Below the pieces are notes generated by a model. It made no database searches. It was not told the origin of the DNA and saw nothing but the letters and a program-made list of their open reading frames with translations. The position numbers were made by a program, and so were the translations under genes. A DNA stretch of 59,740 bases from Kiritimatiellia bacterium (lineage in GTDB: Bacteria > Verrucomicrobiota > Kiritimatiellia > JAFGHX01), in NCBI GenBank assembly GCA_016929905.1, contig JAFGHX010000435.1, positions 1-59,740 on the forward strand, written 5' to 3'. Below, piece by piece: positions 47,993 through 57,571 of the stretch (position 1 is the first letter of the stretch; each line of letters begins with the position of its first letter).

Positions 47993-50900
47993 ATGAATTC
48001 GAACAATGGGCCGTGGAGGGAGAGGCTGGGCGGAGGGTGGAACATAAGGCGTGCCCGCCAAGTCGTGCGCCGACTGGGCGAGGGAGGCCTGCTTCTGGCG
48101 TTGCTCTTGCCCCCCGGGTCCTGCCCCGCCGACCCCGCGTTGCCCGCCGGGGTCGTCGTGCGTTGGGACCCCGCATCGGCGGCCCGGCGGCGGTCCGAGG
48201 CTCGCGAACGGATCTGCGTCAACGGGCTCTGGCGATTCCTGCCGATTCTTGAGTCGGTACCCCAGGCGCGCGTCTCCCCGCCGGCGCCTGGCGATGAGTG
48301 GGGCTACGGCAAGGTCCCCGACAGCTGGCGCCCGAAGAACGCGCTTTGCCGGCCCATGGGGCTGGCGGCCGGCGTGGCGGGCGCACTGGAGAGCGTGTTC
48401 GAGGCCTGGTATCAGCGCGACATCACGATTCCGCGTGACTGGGGTGGCCGTCGCGTTTTTCTGGAACTCGACAACCCGAAAGTCGCCGCTGCCGTGTTTA
48501 TCGACGGGAAACGGGCCGGTACGGTCCGCTGGCCGGGCGGCCGTGTGGATCTGACGCGTCACGCGCAGCCGGGTGCCACGCACGCGCTCGCCTTGTACGT
48601 GGCCGTCGGCAGAACCGGGAAGGATGTCCAGATAGACATCGGCGGCGGCACGACGGTGCGCGTGAGCGGGCAGAGCCGCTTCCGCGGGCTGCTCGGAGAC
48701 CTGTGGCTTGCAAGCGAGCCGTCCGGCGCGCGCGTCGCCGACGTGTTCGTCAAGACCTCCGTACGCAAGAGCCAACTGACGGTCGCCTGCGAGCTGGCGG
48801 GGGTCGATGCGGCTTGTTCCTACCGCCTGCGTGCGCGCGTCACCCGCGGCGGGCAGCCCGTCAAGTCTTTCGAGACGGCGCCCTTTGCGGGCGCCGCACA
48901 GGCCGACATACGCGGCGCCTGGCCGGATGCGGCGCTGTGGGATCTGGACCAGCCGAACCTGTACGAGTTGACCGTCAGCCTGCTCGATGCGTCCGGCCGC
49001 TTGCTTGACGAGACGACGCCGCTGCGGTTCGGCTTCCGCGAGTTCTGGATCGAGGGCCGTGACTTCTACCTGAACGGGAAACGCATCCATTTCTTCGTCG
49101 GCAAGTTCGAGGGGCCGGCCTGGCATACGGCCTCTTCGTGCCATGCCAACGCGGCGGAGTACTTCCGTCGCGCCCGCTTCGTGGGGCAGAACCTCATGAA
49201 CGGCTACACCCCCTCGAGTCACGACACCGGGGCGGCCGGCGGCAGCTATTTCGACGACACGCTGCGTGCCGCGGACGAACTCGGCATGCCCATCACCGTC
49301 GCCCTGCCCACGGAGGCCACGGCCATTGAGGGCGGTCGCCACGCGCAACCCGAGGCGCGCCGGCCCTGGGAGGAACAGACCCGCTATTTCGTGCGCCGCT
49401 ACCGCCACCATCCGGCGCTGCTGATGTGGACGGCGAGCATCAACCGCGTCGGGTTCTGGGGCGACGAATACCCGCTCGGCCTCGACGGAACGTACTGGGC
49501 CGGCCGCGTCATGCAGAACGAACGGCTGGCCGCGCGCCTGCCCGCCGTGCGCTGGGCGCGCGGTTTCCTGCACACGCTGGACGACACCCGGCCGGTGTAC
49601 GACCACGGCGGCGGGGCCGACCGCGACGAGATGATCGCCTTCAACTGCTACCTGAACTTCACGCCGATCCAGGAGCGCATGGAGTGGATCCGCCATTGGG
49701 CCGCGCACAGCCGCGTGCCGCTCTACTTCACCGAGTACGGGCTGCCCTACCGCGGCAGTTGGACGGATTTCCGGGAAGGCCCGCACCTGCCGCGCATGCC
49801 GAACTCCAACGTGCAACTCTGGCTGACGGAATACGGCGCGATCTACAACGGCCCCGGCGCCTACGCACTCGAACCGCGCGAGGTGCTGGCCTACGACACA
49901 CTCGAGAGCCTCTACACCAGCGGCGAAGACTACCACATGTGGAAGACGTTCAAGCCTGGCAACTGGGCCCGCAACGAGGCCGAGTGGTCCAACCGCAACT
50001 TCTTCGACATCGTGGCGCACTTTGCCGTGCCGATCGTGCGGGCCTATCGGACCTACGGGCTGTCGGCCGTCTGCCTGTGGGAGATTCACAACGAACACTG
50101 GGCGCGCCCGTCCCACGCCGACTATCGCGAGCCGCCGAAGGGCAAGCTGAGGATAGACTGGCAACACGCGCAGCAGCCGGGCCTCTCCGCCGTGCCCGTT
50201 GACTGGCCGCCCGTTCGCGAGGCCGACCTCACGCCCGAAGGCCGCCTTTCCCGCCAGGTGCTGGCGCCGGTTGTGGCCTACATTGGGGGCCCGCCCGAAT
50301 GCTTCACGGCCCAGGACCATGTCTTCGCCGCCGGCGATGCGATCGGTAAGCAGCTCATCGTGGTGAACGATCGCCGCGTGCCGGTCGACGTGACGTGCAC
50401 GTGGGAAGCGCGACTGGGCGAGCAGGTGCTCGGGCACGGCATCGAGACCCTCACGGTGCCGCCCGGCGAGGCCGGTCGCCGCCCGATCAGCCTCGTTGCC
50501 CCGGCCGTGCGCGCGGACCAGGCGGGCGTCATTCGCTTCGCCTGGCGGGAAGCCGGCGCGCAGGGCCTGGCCGGCGAGGATGTCTTTGCCTTCACCGTGC
50601 TGCCGCCGCCCGCGCCGCCTGCTCTGCCCGCGAAGGCGCGCGTGGCGGTTTTCGACCCGGCCGGCCACACGGCGCGCGCACTCCGCGCGGAGGGCGTGCG
50701 GTTCGAGTCGGTGTCCGCGCCGACCGCGCCCGCGGGTTGCCGCGTCTTCTGCGTCGGGCGGGAGGCTATCGCGCCCGCGGGGCCGGGGCTCGATATCGAG
50801 GCGCTGACGGCGCGCGGCAGGACGGTAGTCATCTTCGAGCAGAGCGAGACGGTGCTGCAGAAGGTCTGGGGGTTCCGTACCGCCCATCCGGGCGCACGCC

Positions 50901-51973
50901 GCGTCTATGTGCGCCAGGCGGACCATCCGCTCTGCCGGGGGTTGCATGACGAACTGCTGCGCGACTGGCGCGGGAGCGCCACGCTCGAGCCGCCCCACAA
51001 CACGTACGGCCCCGGCTACCACGGCCAGCGCAAGGAGAACTGGTGCGGGTTCCTGAACCCGCGCGCCGAGCGCTGCGGACACTCCGGCACGCTGGCTACC
51101 GTGCTCATCGAGAAGCCGCATCGCGGTGACTGGTCCGTGCCGCTGGATGGCGAGTTCGACCTCCAATACACGCCCCTGATCGAGTACCTGGGGCCCACCG
51201 GCCGCGTGATCTTTTGCCAGCTCGACGTGAGCGGGCGGACGCAGGCGGACCCGGTGGCCGCCCGTGTGCTGCGCAACCTGCTGGTCTACGCCGCGACGGC
51301 GCCGGAGATCGAGTTGGCGGATGCCTGCTACGTCGGCGAACCGGCGTTGGGTGCGTTGCTGGGCAAGCTGGGCCTGCGTGGCGATGGCCGCGAGATCGCC
51401 ATCATCGGGCCCGGCGCGGAACCCGACCGCGCGGCCGCCGCGCTGGCCGCGGCCCGGACCGTCATCGGCGTCGGGCTCGACCAGGCCGCGCTCAAGCCGT
51501 ACGTGCCGGTCGCGCTGGCCGGCGAACCGCGCGGCGTGCTCCAGACGGTGTTCCGCGAACCGCCCTCGGGAGTGCTGGCCGGGCTCGGCAATTCCGAGTT
51601 CCACTGGCGCGGGCGGCGCCCGGCAACGGTACTGACCGCCGTGCCAGCCGGCTGGCGGCTGCAGGCTGACGGCCTTGTCGCCGAGGGCTCGGCGGACGGG
51701 AAGCGCTACGTGCTGGTCCAGTTCAATCCCGAGCTCCTGGACCCGTCGCGGCCGCATCACACCTACGCGCGCCCTTCCTACAAGCGGGCCTGTACGGCGC
51801 TCTCACGCATCCTCGCCAATGCCGGCGTCCGCCTCGAAGCGCCGCTCGCCCAGCGTCTGCGCGCCCCGTTGCCGCCGGATGCGGATGTAGCGAACAGCCG
51901 GCGCTGGCTCGATTCCTACTACGCAGACGAGCCCTCGAAGAATGACGACCCGTATCGTTTCCGGAAATGGTGA
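47993..51973 (+). CDS. very large GH2-like glycosidase
   Basis: The 1326-residue protein starts at 47993 after AAGGA. A hydrophobic stretch (about residues 30-46: GEGGLLLALLLPPGSCPADP) is a possible signal, late for a signal peptide. GH2-type modules follow: a sugar-binding sandwich (VNGLWRFLPILESV, ITIPRDWGGRRVFLELDNPK), an Ig-like domain and a TIM barrel (FYLNGKRIHFFVGKFEGPAW). The C-terminal 500 residues contain beta modules and a glutamine-amidotransferase-like fold (VIFCQLDVSGRTQADPVA). At the acid/base position the usual W-S-x-G-N-E is replaced by LLMWTASINRVGFWGDE, so catalysis by the standard GH2 pair is uncertain. Confidence 0.75.
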   Translation: MNSNNGPWRERLGGGWNIRRARQVVRRLGEGGLLLALLLPPGSCPADPALPAGVVVRWDPASAARRRSEARERICVNGLWRFLPILESVPQARVSPPAPGDEWGYGKVPDSWRPKNALCRPMGLAAGVAGALESVFEAWYQRDITIPRDWGGRRVFLELDNPKVAAAVFIDGKRAGTVRWPGGRVDLTRHAQPGATHALALYVAVGRTGKDVQIDIGGGTTVRVSGQSRFRGLLGDLWLASEPSGARVADVFVKTSVRKSQLTVACELAGVDAACSYRLRARVTRGGQPVKSFETAPFAGAAQADIRGAWPDAALWDLDQPNLYELTVSLLDASGRLLDETTPLRFGFREFWIEGRDFYLNGKRIHFFVGKFEGPAWHTASSCHANAAEYFRRARFVGQNLMNGYTPSSHDTGAAGGSYFDDTLRAADELGMPITVALPTEATAIEGGRHAQPEARRPWEEQTRYFVRRYRHHPALLMWTASINRVGFWGDEYPLGLDGTYWAGRVMQNERLAARLPAVRWARGFLHTLDDTRPVYDHGGGADRDEMIAFNCYLNFTPIQERMEWIRHWAAHSRVPLYFTEYGLPYRGSWTDFREGPHLPRMPNSNVQLWLTEYGAIYNGPGAYALEPREVLAYDTLESLYTSGEDYHMWKTFKPGNWARNEAEWSNRNFFDIVAHFAVPIVRAYRTYGLSAVCLWEIHNEHWARPSHADYREPPKGKLRIDWQHAQQPGLSAVPVDWPPVREADLTPEGRLSRQVLAPVVAYIGGPPECFTAQDHVFAAGDAIGKQLIVVNDRRVPVDVTCTWEARLGEQVLGHGIETLTVPPGEAGRRPISLVAPAVRADQAGVIRFAWREAGAQGLAGEDVFAFTVLPPPAPPALPAKARVAVFDPAGHTARALRAEGVRFESVSAPTAPAGCRVFCVGREAIAPAGPGLDIEALTARGRTVVIFEQSETVLQKVWGFRTAHPGARRVYVRQADHPLCRGLHDELLRDWRGSATLEPPHNTYGPGYHGQRKENWCGFLNPRAERCGHSGTLATVLIEKPHRGDWSVPLDGEFDLQYTPLIEYLGPTGRVIFCQLDVSGRTQADPVAARVLRNLLVYAATAPEIELADACYVGEPALGALLGKLGLRGDGREIAIIGPGAEPDRAAAALAAARTVIGVGLDQAALKPYVPVALAGEPRGVLQTVFREPPSGVLAGLGNSEFHWRGRRPATVLTAVPAGWRLQADGLVAEGSADGKRYVLVQFNPELLDPSRPHHTYARPSYKRACTALSRILANAGVRLEAPLAQRLRAPLPPDADVANSRRWLDSYYADEPSKNDDPYRFRKW

Positions 51974-51985
51974 AGGGAGCCGCCC

Positions 51986-52189
51986 ATGCGCCTGATGAAG
52001 CAGATTCCATGTCGCGGCAAGAGCCCCTACGGCATATTCTACATCGACACCGTGGGCATCGACAGCGCGTCGCTGGCGCGCGAGTCCGCCCAGATGCGCT
52101 GGCTGGGCGCGTCCGTGCCCACCCCGCACACCTGGGCGCGGTTCGTCGGCTGGCCGCGTGCACGCCGCCAGCGAAATGGAGGAACAACC
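51986..52189 (+). other. open leader or coding remnant before the lipoprotein gene
   Basis: An ATG at 51986 has GAAGGGAG just upstream and opens a frame of 68 codons reading IPCRGKSPYGIFYIDTVGID and ASVPTPHTWARFVGWPRARR. It runs in frame into the next gene, which has its own ribosome site and lipoprotein signal. It may be the remains of another gene whose middle and end were lost, or a translated leader. It could also be an N-terminal extension, but that would bury the signal peptide. Confidence 0.35.
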
Positions 52190-54253
52190 ATGACACAGCG
52201 ATGCCGTACAGCCCTTCTCCTCGCCGCCATCGTCGCTCTGGCCGGCTGCGCCGCGCCGGCCGAGAACATCGTCTACCCGGCCGGCGCGCTCGCCCCCGCC
52301 GGCAACAAGCCGGGCGTTTGGGACGTCACCCGTCCGCCACCCGGCCTGCCCCGCGTGGACAATGCGGGCAAGACGGACGTCACCCAGGCCCTCATCCAGT
52401 ACCTGACCCTGGCCTCGAAGGTGCCCGGCCCGCGCGGCGGGCGGGGCCCGCACAACATCGTCTACCTGCCTAACGGCGTCTACCGTATCTCCGGCACGTT
52501 GACCTATGACGGGCCCGAACGCAAACAATGGCAGAAGCTGCACATCCAGGGCCAGAGCCGGGCCGATACCGTCATCCGGCTGGCCGACAACTGCCCGGGT
52601 TTCACGGACCCGGCCGTCCCAAGAGGCGTCCTCGATCTCACACGCGTGTCCAACCCCGGCAACAACAACCAGGACTGCACGGTCCGCAACCTCACGATCG
52701 ACGTCGGGTCCGGAAACGCCGGCGCGATCGGCATCGACTGGTGCGCGAACAACATGAATGGGCTCGAACGCGTGGCCATCCGCAGCAGCGGCGAGCAGCC
52801 GCTCGGCCGGGTCGGGTTCCGCTCCACCTTTCGCGCCAGCGGCGGCGGACTGGCCAAGCACCTGCGTATCGACGGGTTCGATATCGGCATCGAGACCGGC
52901 GGCCTGCCGGGCTACCACTACGAATGGCTCGAACTGGCCGGCATCCGCGAAGCCGGCATCCGCCACGTCAAGTCCGCGGCCACCGTGCGGAAACTCTCGT
53001 TCCACGCCGCAGGCCCGAACGTGCCCGCCGTCGTGCTCGACGGCGAAGACGCCGTCATGGTCCTGCTCGACAGCACGTTCGAAGGCCGGGCCGGCTCGGC
53101 GATTCAACTCCGTAACGGTTGGCTCTACGCACGCGATGTCGAGAGCTCGGGGTTCCAAAATCTGCTCGTGGACCGCACGCGCCGACCCGCCAAAACGGTG
53201 AGCGGGCCGCGCCTCGGCAGCGAATACGTTTCCGGGCCGGTCCTTCATGCCGGTTTCCCCGGCCAGCCGCTGCGCTCGCTCGGCCTGCCCATCGAGGAGA
53301 CGCCCGAACTGCCGTGGGACCCGCCCGAGCAATGGCTCAGCGTCACGGACTTCGGGGCCGTGCCCGACGACGGCGACGACAACGGGGCCGGCGACGACAC
53401 CGCCGCCGTCCAGGCCGCCATCGACGCAACGGCCAACCCCTCGAGCCCGCACCGCGGCAAGACCACGCTCTACTTCCCCGGCGGACTCTACCGTATCCTG
53501 CACACGATCCAGGTACGCGGCAGCATTCGCCGGGTCCATTTCCTCTTCAGCCGGATCCGCCACTCGCGCGCCGCGGCCGACTACGCGGACGGCGCCGTGT
53601 TCTGCATCCGGGACGGCGCGTACGACACGGTCCTGTTCCACGACTACTCGTACGGCAACACCACCGTCCCGTTCATCCGCAACCGCAGCGCGCGGACCGT
53701 CGTGTTGAAACACCTGGCGCCCAGAGCCGCCCTGTACACGGCCGACGTGCCCGGCGCCAGAGTCTACATCGAGAACTGCACGGCCCATACGAGCGACGGC
53801 GATGGCCTGCGTATCGTCGGCGACATCAAGGTCTGGGCGCGCTGGTACGACCCCGAAGGCTCCCAGCCGCACCGCAAGCTCTACAACGACGGCGGCACCA
53901 TCTGGGTGCTCGGCTACAAGATCGGCGAGATGCCGACCGACTCCTGCGATACCTACACGCTCAATGGCGGCCGGACCGAACTCCTGGGCGGGCTCATGAA
54001 CCGTTGCGGCGGACACCCGCCGTCGGCCGCCCCCATGCACCGGGTCGACGACGCACACTTCGCGTTCGTCGGCCTCGAACGCGACGCCGGCGGCTCGAAC
54101 GAGACGATCGTGCGCGAGACGCGCGACGGCCGCACCCGGGAACTCGGGCGCGCAGCGCTGCCCGCCCGCCCCGGCTCGCGAACGATGCCGGGCGAGCAGC
54201 GCGCACGAATCTTCCCGCTTGTCGTCGCCCATCGCCCGGGTAACCCCGAATAA
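52190..54253 (+). CDS. lipoprotein with two pectate-lyase-3 beta-helix domains
   Basis: The ATG at 52190 follows GGAGG by 7 nt and opens a lipoprotein signal (LLLAAIVALAGC, Cys20), so the protein of 687 residues is membrane-anchored. The rest is a double parallel beta-helix of the pectate-lyase-superfamily-3 kind. The first copy has VDNAGKTDVTQALIQYL, YLPNGVYRISGTL and NLTIDVGSGNAGAIGIDW. The second has VTDFGAVPDDGDDNGAG, AAVQAAIDAT and LYFPGGLYRILHTIQVRGS. Such domains bind or cleave polygalacturonate-like polysaccharide. It is 216 nt after the GH2-like gene and probably in the same transcript. Confidence 0.8.
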   Translation: MTQRCRTALLLAAIVALAGCAAPAENIVYPAGALAPAGNKPGVWDVTRPPPGLPRVDNAGKTDVTQALIQYLTLASKVPGPRGGRGPHNIVYLPNGVYRISGTLTYDGPERKQWQKLHIQGQSRADTVIRLADNCPGFTDPAVPRGVLDLTRVSNPGNNNQDCTVRNLTIDVGSGNAGAIGIDWCANNMNGLERVAIRSSGEQPLGRVGFRSTFRASGGGLAKHLRIDGFDIGIETGGLPGYHYEWLELAGIREAGIRHVKSAATVRKLSFHAAGPNVPAVVLDGEDAVMVLLDSTFEGRAGSAIQLRNGWLYARDVESSGFQNLLVDRTRRPAKTVSGPRLGSEYVSGPVLHAGFPGQPLRSLGLPIEETPELPWDPPEQWLSVTDFGAVPDDGDDNGAGDDTAAVQAAIDATANPSSPHRGKTTLYFPGGLYRILHTIQVRGSIRRVHFLFSRIRHSRAAADYADGAVFCIRDGAYDTVLFHDYSYGNTTVPFIRNRSARTVVLKHLAPRAALYTADVPGARVYIENCTAHTSDGDGLRIVGDIKVWARWYDPEGSQPHRKLYNDGGTIWVLGYKIGEMPTDSCDTYTLNGGRTELLGGLMNRCGGHPPSAAPMHRVDDAHFAFVGLERDAGGSNETIVRETRDGRTRELGRAALPARPGSRTMPGEQRARIFPLVVAHRPGNPE

Positions 54254-54341
54254 CCGACGGCCAAGCCGGGTTGACTCGCCGCCCCGCGTACGACTATCCT
54301 ATCGGGATATCTTTGCAGCGCGCAAATCAAGGAGGGGCTCC

Positions 54342-56924
54342 ATGTCGAAACGATCGGGCAGCACAAAGACGTTCGGAGCAAGGACCCGCACCGTCGACCT
54401 GAGCGAACACTGGAACTGGCCGCGGCGTGTGCCGAAAGAGGAATGGTGGCAGAAGCTGGCCGAACGGGTCGGCAAGCAGCCGGCCGGGGACCAGGCCCCC
54501 TGGGGCATTCCCTTCAAGATGGCGGGTGAGAAAGGGCCGCGCGTCGTGCTCGTGTCGAAGAGCCGGCCGGCTGTCACGATTCCCGTGAGCGGCAAGGCCG
54601 ACTTTTTCTGCCTGTTGCACGCGTGGGAGCAAATGCCCGAGGACATCCACTGGCAGGACCCGACCGAAGGGCTCGTCGTTGGCGAATATGAGATTACCTG
54701 CTCCGACGGCTCCGGCCGGATCGTGCCGGTGCGCGCGCGGTTCGAGGTGAACATGGTCGACAGCCCCGGCCCGGCCTGGCTGGCCTTGCCGTTCGCCATG
54801 CCGGTCGCCGTGGACCCCACCAAGCCCACCGCCGAGATACAATGGGGCCGGCTGCAGACGGGTGTGACGGGGAGAGGGAAGACCGGGCCTCTGGTCTACG
54901 CGATGCCGAACCCCTGCCCGGAAAAAAGCATCCGCTCGCTCACGTTGCGCGGCCTGAAGAACTCGCCGCTCCTGATCGCGGGCCTCACGCTGTACCAGGG
55001 CGCCTCGCACCCGTTGCGGCATCTGCCGCGCCGGACGTACCGCGTGAAGACGCCGGGCAGGGCGGTACGCGTCGAGAGGGCCGATGTGGACCTCGGCACC
55101 GTGACCCGCGTGGAGACCGTCGCCGTCCCGCGCGGCAAGGCCTGGCTTAAGGCGCGGGAGGCCGGCACGCAGACTAAGGATCCGCCGCGCGCCGCCGAGG
55201 ACCTGCTCGAAGTTGTCGCCGCCGAGGATGCGACGCTGTCGGTGCGGATGCAGGGGCAGTCCCGTCCCGCGCAATTCTCGGTCGGCGAGGCGTTCCACAA
55301 GGGGAAGAGCCGTGCGGGCAAGGCCAGCCTGGAAGTGCTCGGCAAGCGGCGCCAGTGGCTGCAGGTGCGCGTCATCGACCGCTCGACCGGCAGGCCCACG
55401 CCGACCCGCATCCATTTCTCTGGCTCGCGCGGCGAGTACCTCGCCCCGTACGGCCACCACAGCCAGGTCAACACCAACTGGTTCGAGGACTACGCGGGGG
55501 ACGTTGTGGTCGGGGGCCGCAGCTACGCGTATGTGCTCGGCGAGTTCCCGACCGACCTGCCCGTCGGCGACGTGTACGTGGAAATCTATAAGGGGTTTGA
55601 GTACAAGCCCGTGCGCAGGAAGGTCACGATCCGGCCCGGGCAACGCCTGCTCGAGCTGCACATCGACCGCTGGAAAGACTTGCGCCGCCAGGGCTGGGTG
55701 ACCGCCGACACCCACGTGCATTTCATCAGCCCGCAGACCGCGTGGCTCGAAGGGCAGGCCGAAGGCGTCAATGTCGTGAATCTGCTCGCCTCGCAGTGGG
55801 GCCGGCTGTTCACGAACGTCGCCGATTACTCCGGCCGCGTCGGCGTCGCGGAGGAGGACACCATCGTCTACGTCGGCACGGAAAACCGCAACCACATGCT
55901 CGGCCACATGTCCATGCTCGGTACGCAGAAGTTGCCCGTCTTCCCCATGTGTTGCGGCGGCCCCGGCGAAGCGCACATCGGCGACCCGGACTTCCGCACG
56001 CTGGCCGAGTGGGCGCTGGAAAACCGGCGCAAGGGCGGCCTGTCGATCCGGCCGCATTACCCCTACTGCGGCCATACCGAGGATCCCGTCCCTATCCTCA
56101 AGGGGCTGGTCGACGCGCTCGAGATCAACGTGCGGCGGGCAGGCGGTTTCCCCGTGCAGGAATGGTACCGCTACCTCAATTGCGGCTACCGCGTCACCTG
56201 CGTGGGGGGGACCGACAAGATGAGCGCCTCGACCGCGCTGGGCTGGCAGCGCACCTATGCGAAACTGGACCCGAACACGCCGTTCACTTACGCGCGCTGG
56301 GTCAAAGCCGTGCGCGCGGGGCGCGCCGTCACGACGACCGGGCCGCTGCTCGACCTGCGCGTCGAGGGCCGCCAGATGGGCGACACGATCGCGCTCCCGC
56401 CGTCCGGCGGTACGCTCGAGGCGCACGCCACCGCCGAGTGCTTCCGGCCGCTTGGCCTCGTCGAACTCGTCCTCAACGGCCATGTCGTCGCGCGCGAAGA
56501 GGCGCCGGCCGGCGCCGGGAAACTGGCGATCCGCACGAAGCTGAAGGTCGCGCACAGCGGCTGGATCGCCGCGCGCTGCTGGGGCGCGCCCGGCCCGGCC
56601 GGTTACATGGCCGCGCATACATCGCCGATCTATCTCAAGTGCGGCCACTCGCGCGCGTTCGACGGGCCCGCCGCCGAACACATGCTCGCGCTCGTCGAGG
56701 GCGGCATCGAATACCTCAACACGATCGCAACCGTGTTCGACGAACCGTCCAGAAAGCGCATGGTCAAGCTGTTCAAGGAAGCGCGCGCCGAGCTCAAAGG
56801 CCGGCTCATCATCGAGGGCGGCTGCACCCATCACCACGGGGACGGGCATTATCATACGCACGGGCACCGGCACGGACCCCCTTCGGAATTGCCGAACGGT
56901 CAGTCAACGACGACACGATCCTGA
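54342..56924 (+). CDS. CehA/McbA family metallohydrolase with His-rich tail
   Basis: The ATG at 54342 follows AAGGAGG. The 860-residue protein has several N-terminal beta domains (about 1-450). The catalytic domain follows, with the metal motif TADTHVHFISPQTAWLEGQA, then NVVNLLASQWGRLFTNVADY, MCCGGPGEAHIGDPDF, RPHYPYCGHTED and CVGGTDKMSASTALGW. This is the CehA/McbA branch of the PHP-type phosphoesterase/carbamate hydrolase superfamily. The C-terminus has eight histidines within GCTHHHGDGHYHTHGHRHG, which would bind zinc or nickel. There is no signal peptide. It closes the LacI-regulated plus-strand locus; its true substrate in such loci is unknown. Confidence 0.8.
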   Translation: MSKRSGSTKTFGARTRTVDLSEHWNWPRRVPKEEWWQKLAERVGKQPAGDQAPWGIPFKMAGEKGPRVVLVSKSRPAVTIPVSGKADFFCLLHAWEQMPEDIHWQDPTEGLVVGEYEITCSDGSGRIVPVRARFEVNMVDSPGPAWLALPFAMPVAVDPTKPTAEIQWGRLQTGVTGRGKTGPLVYAMPNPCPEKSIRSLTLRGLKNSPLLIAGLTLYQGASHPLRHLPRRTYRVKTPGRAVRVERADVDLGTVTRVETVAVPRGKAWLKAREAGTQTKDPPRAAEDLLEVVAAEDATLSVRMQGQSRPAQFSVGEAFHKGKSRAGKASLEVLGKRRQWLQVRVIDRSTGRPTPTRIHFSGSRGEYLAPYGHHSQVNTNWFEDYAGDVVVGGRSYAYVLGEFPTDLPVGDVYVEIYKGFEYKPVRRKVTIRPGQRLLELHIDRWKDLRRQGWVTADTHVHFISPQTAWLEGQAEGVNVVNLLASQWGRLFTNVADYSGRVGVAEEDTIVYVGTENRNHMLGHMSMLGTQKLPVFPMCCGGPGEAHIGDPDFRTLAEWALENRRKGGLSIRPHYPYCGHTEDPVPILKGLVDALEINVRRAGGFPVQEWYRYLNCGYRVTCVGGTDKMSASTALGWQRTYAKLDPNTPFTYARWVKAVRAGRAVTTTGPLLDLRVEGRQMGDTIALPPSGGTLEAHATAECFRPLGLVELVLNGHVVAREEAPAGAGKLAIRTKLKVAHSGWIAARCWGAPGPAGYMAAHTSPIYLKCGHSRAFDGPAAEHMLALVEGGIEYLNTIATVFDEPSRKRMVKLFKEARAELKGRLIIEGGCTHHHGDGHYHTHGHRHGPPSELPNGQSTTTRS

Positions 56925-57088
56925 AAGAGTGGATGCGGGAAGGCGCTAAGCGGGTCCAGAATGACACGACCGCCTGACGGAACTGCATGTGTCGTGATAC
57001 AGTAGCGCGGGCATTCTTGCCCGCCACGTCGCGCCTGCGGCGCAAGTGGCCACTTGCCCCGCGTGCATAGCACAGCGGGGCGACGTGG

Positions 57089-57486
57089 CGAAAAGGCGCG
57101 AAAGGAACGCGAAAGGGCTGTTGGGCAGGCAGCGGGTCGTTGCATAGATCTGCAGCAACTTTGAACTGTTTGCGCCGACCTCGCCGTCTTGTTCTCTACA
57201 CCACCTCGCGGCGCAAACAACTCAAAGTGGCTGCGTTCGCCGGGCTGCACGTTGAAGAAGACCGTCTTCACTCAGCCAGTCCGACAACGTCCTGGCACGC
57301 GCGCTACGCGCGCGGGGGTGCCGTCGGGCCGCCGGCATCCACTCCCGCTCTCCTCTGCCGGGCTACGTTGCGGGAATCGAGCGGTCCGCAACGCTGCGTT
57401 GCGGACCGCTTTCGATTCCCGCAACAAACCTTGACCTGCCGGACAGCCTCCGGCCAAGCCCAGCAGCCCTTTCGCGCCCTTTTCGC
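57089..57486. repeat. long inverted repeat with nested palindromes
   Basis: The left arm (57089-57126) carries GCGAAAAGG and GCGAAAGG words and ends GGGCTGTTGGGC. The right arm (57458-57486) is the reverse complement of the same words (GCCCAGCAGCCCTTTCGCGC then TTTTCGC). Inside are GCGACGTGGCG/CGCCACGTCGC style stems and the 25-bp hairpin below. Nearby, GCAAGTGGCCACTTGC (57043-57058) is a perfect 16-bp palindrome. The 56925-57571 gap (647 nt) has no supported gene. Confidence 0.65.
57370..57422. repeat. 25-bp perfect hairpin between convergent genes
   Basis: The arm starting GCGGGAATCGAGCGGTCCGC (57370-57394) is an exact match to the reverse complement at 57396-57422, apart from a 2-nt bulge. 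The loop is one base. It lies between the end of the CehA/McbA gene and the end of the minus-strand oxidoreductase gene, where a bidirectional terminator could be expected. There is no T-run on either side. Confidence 0.75.
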
Positions 57487-57571
57487 GTCCTTTAGCGGGC
57501 ACCTCTGCTCCGGCCTCTGCGTCCTCGGCGCCTTGAGCGCGTCCCCGCGCGGGCGAGAGACGACTCCGTCC

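Noticed and set aside
47987..51760. A very long open frame (over 1250 codons) on the minus strand opposite the GH2-like gene
   Set aside because: It is a GC-rich codon-position shadow: low-complexity Arg/Gly/Pro/Ala/Val translation, no domains, and complete overlap with a well-supported gene on the plus strand. Similar shadows over the other large genes were left out.
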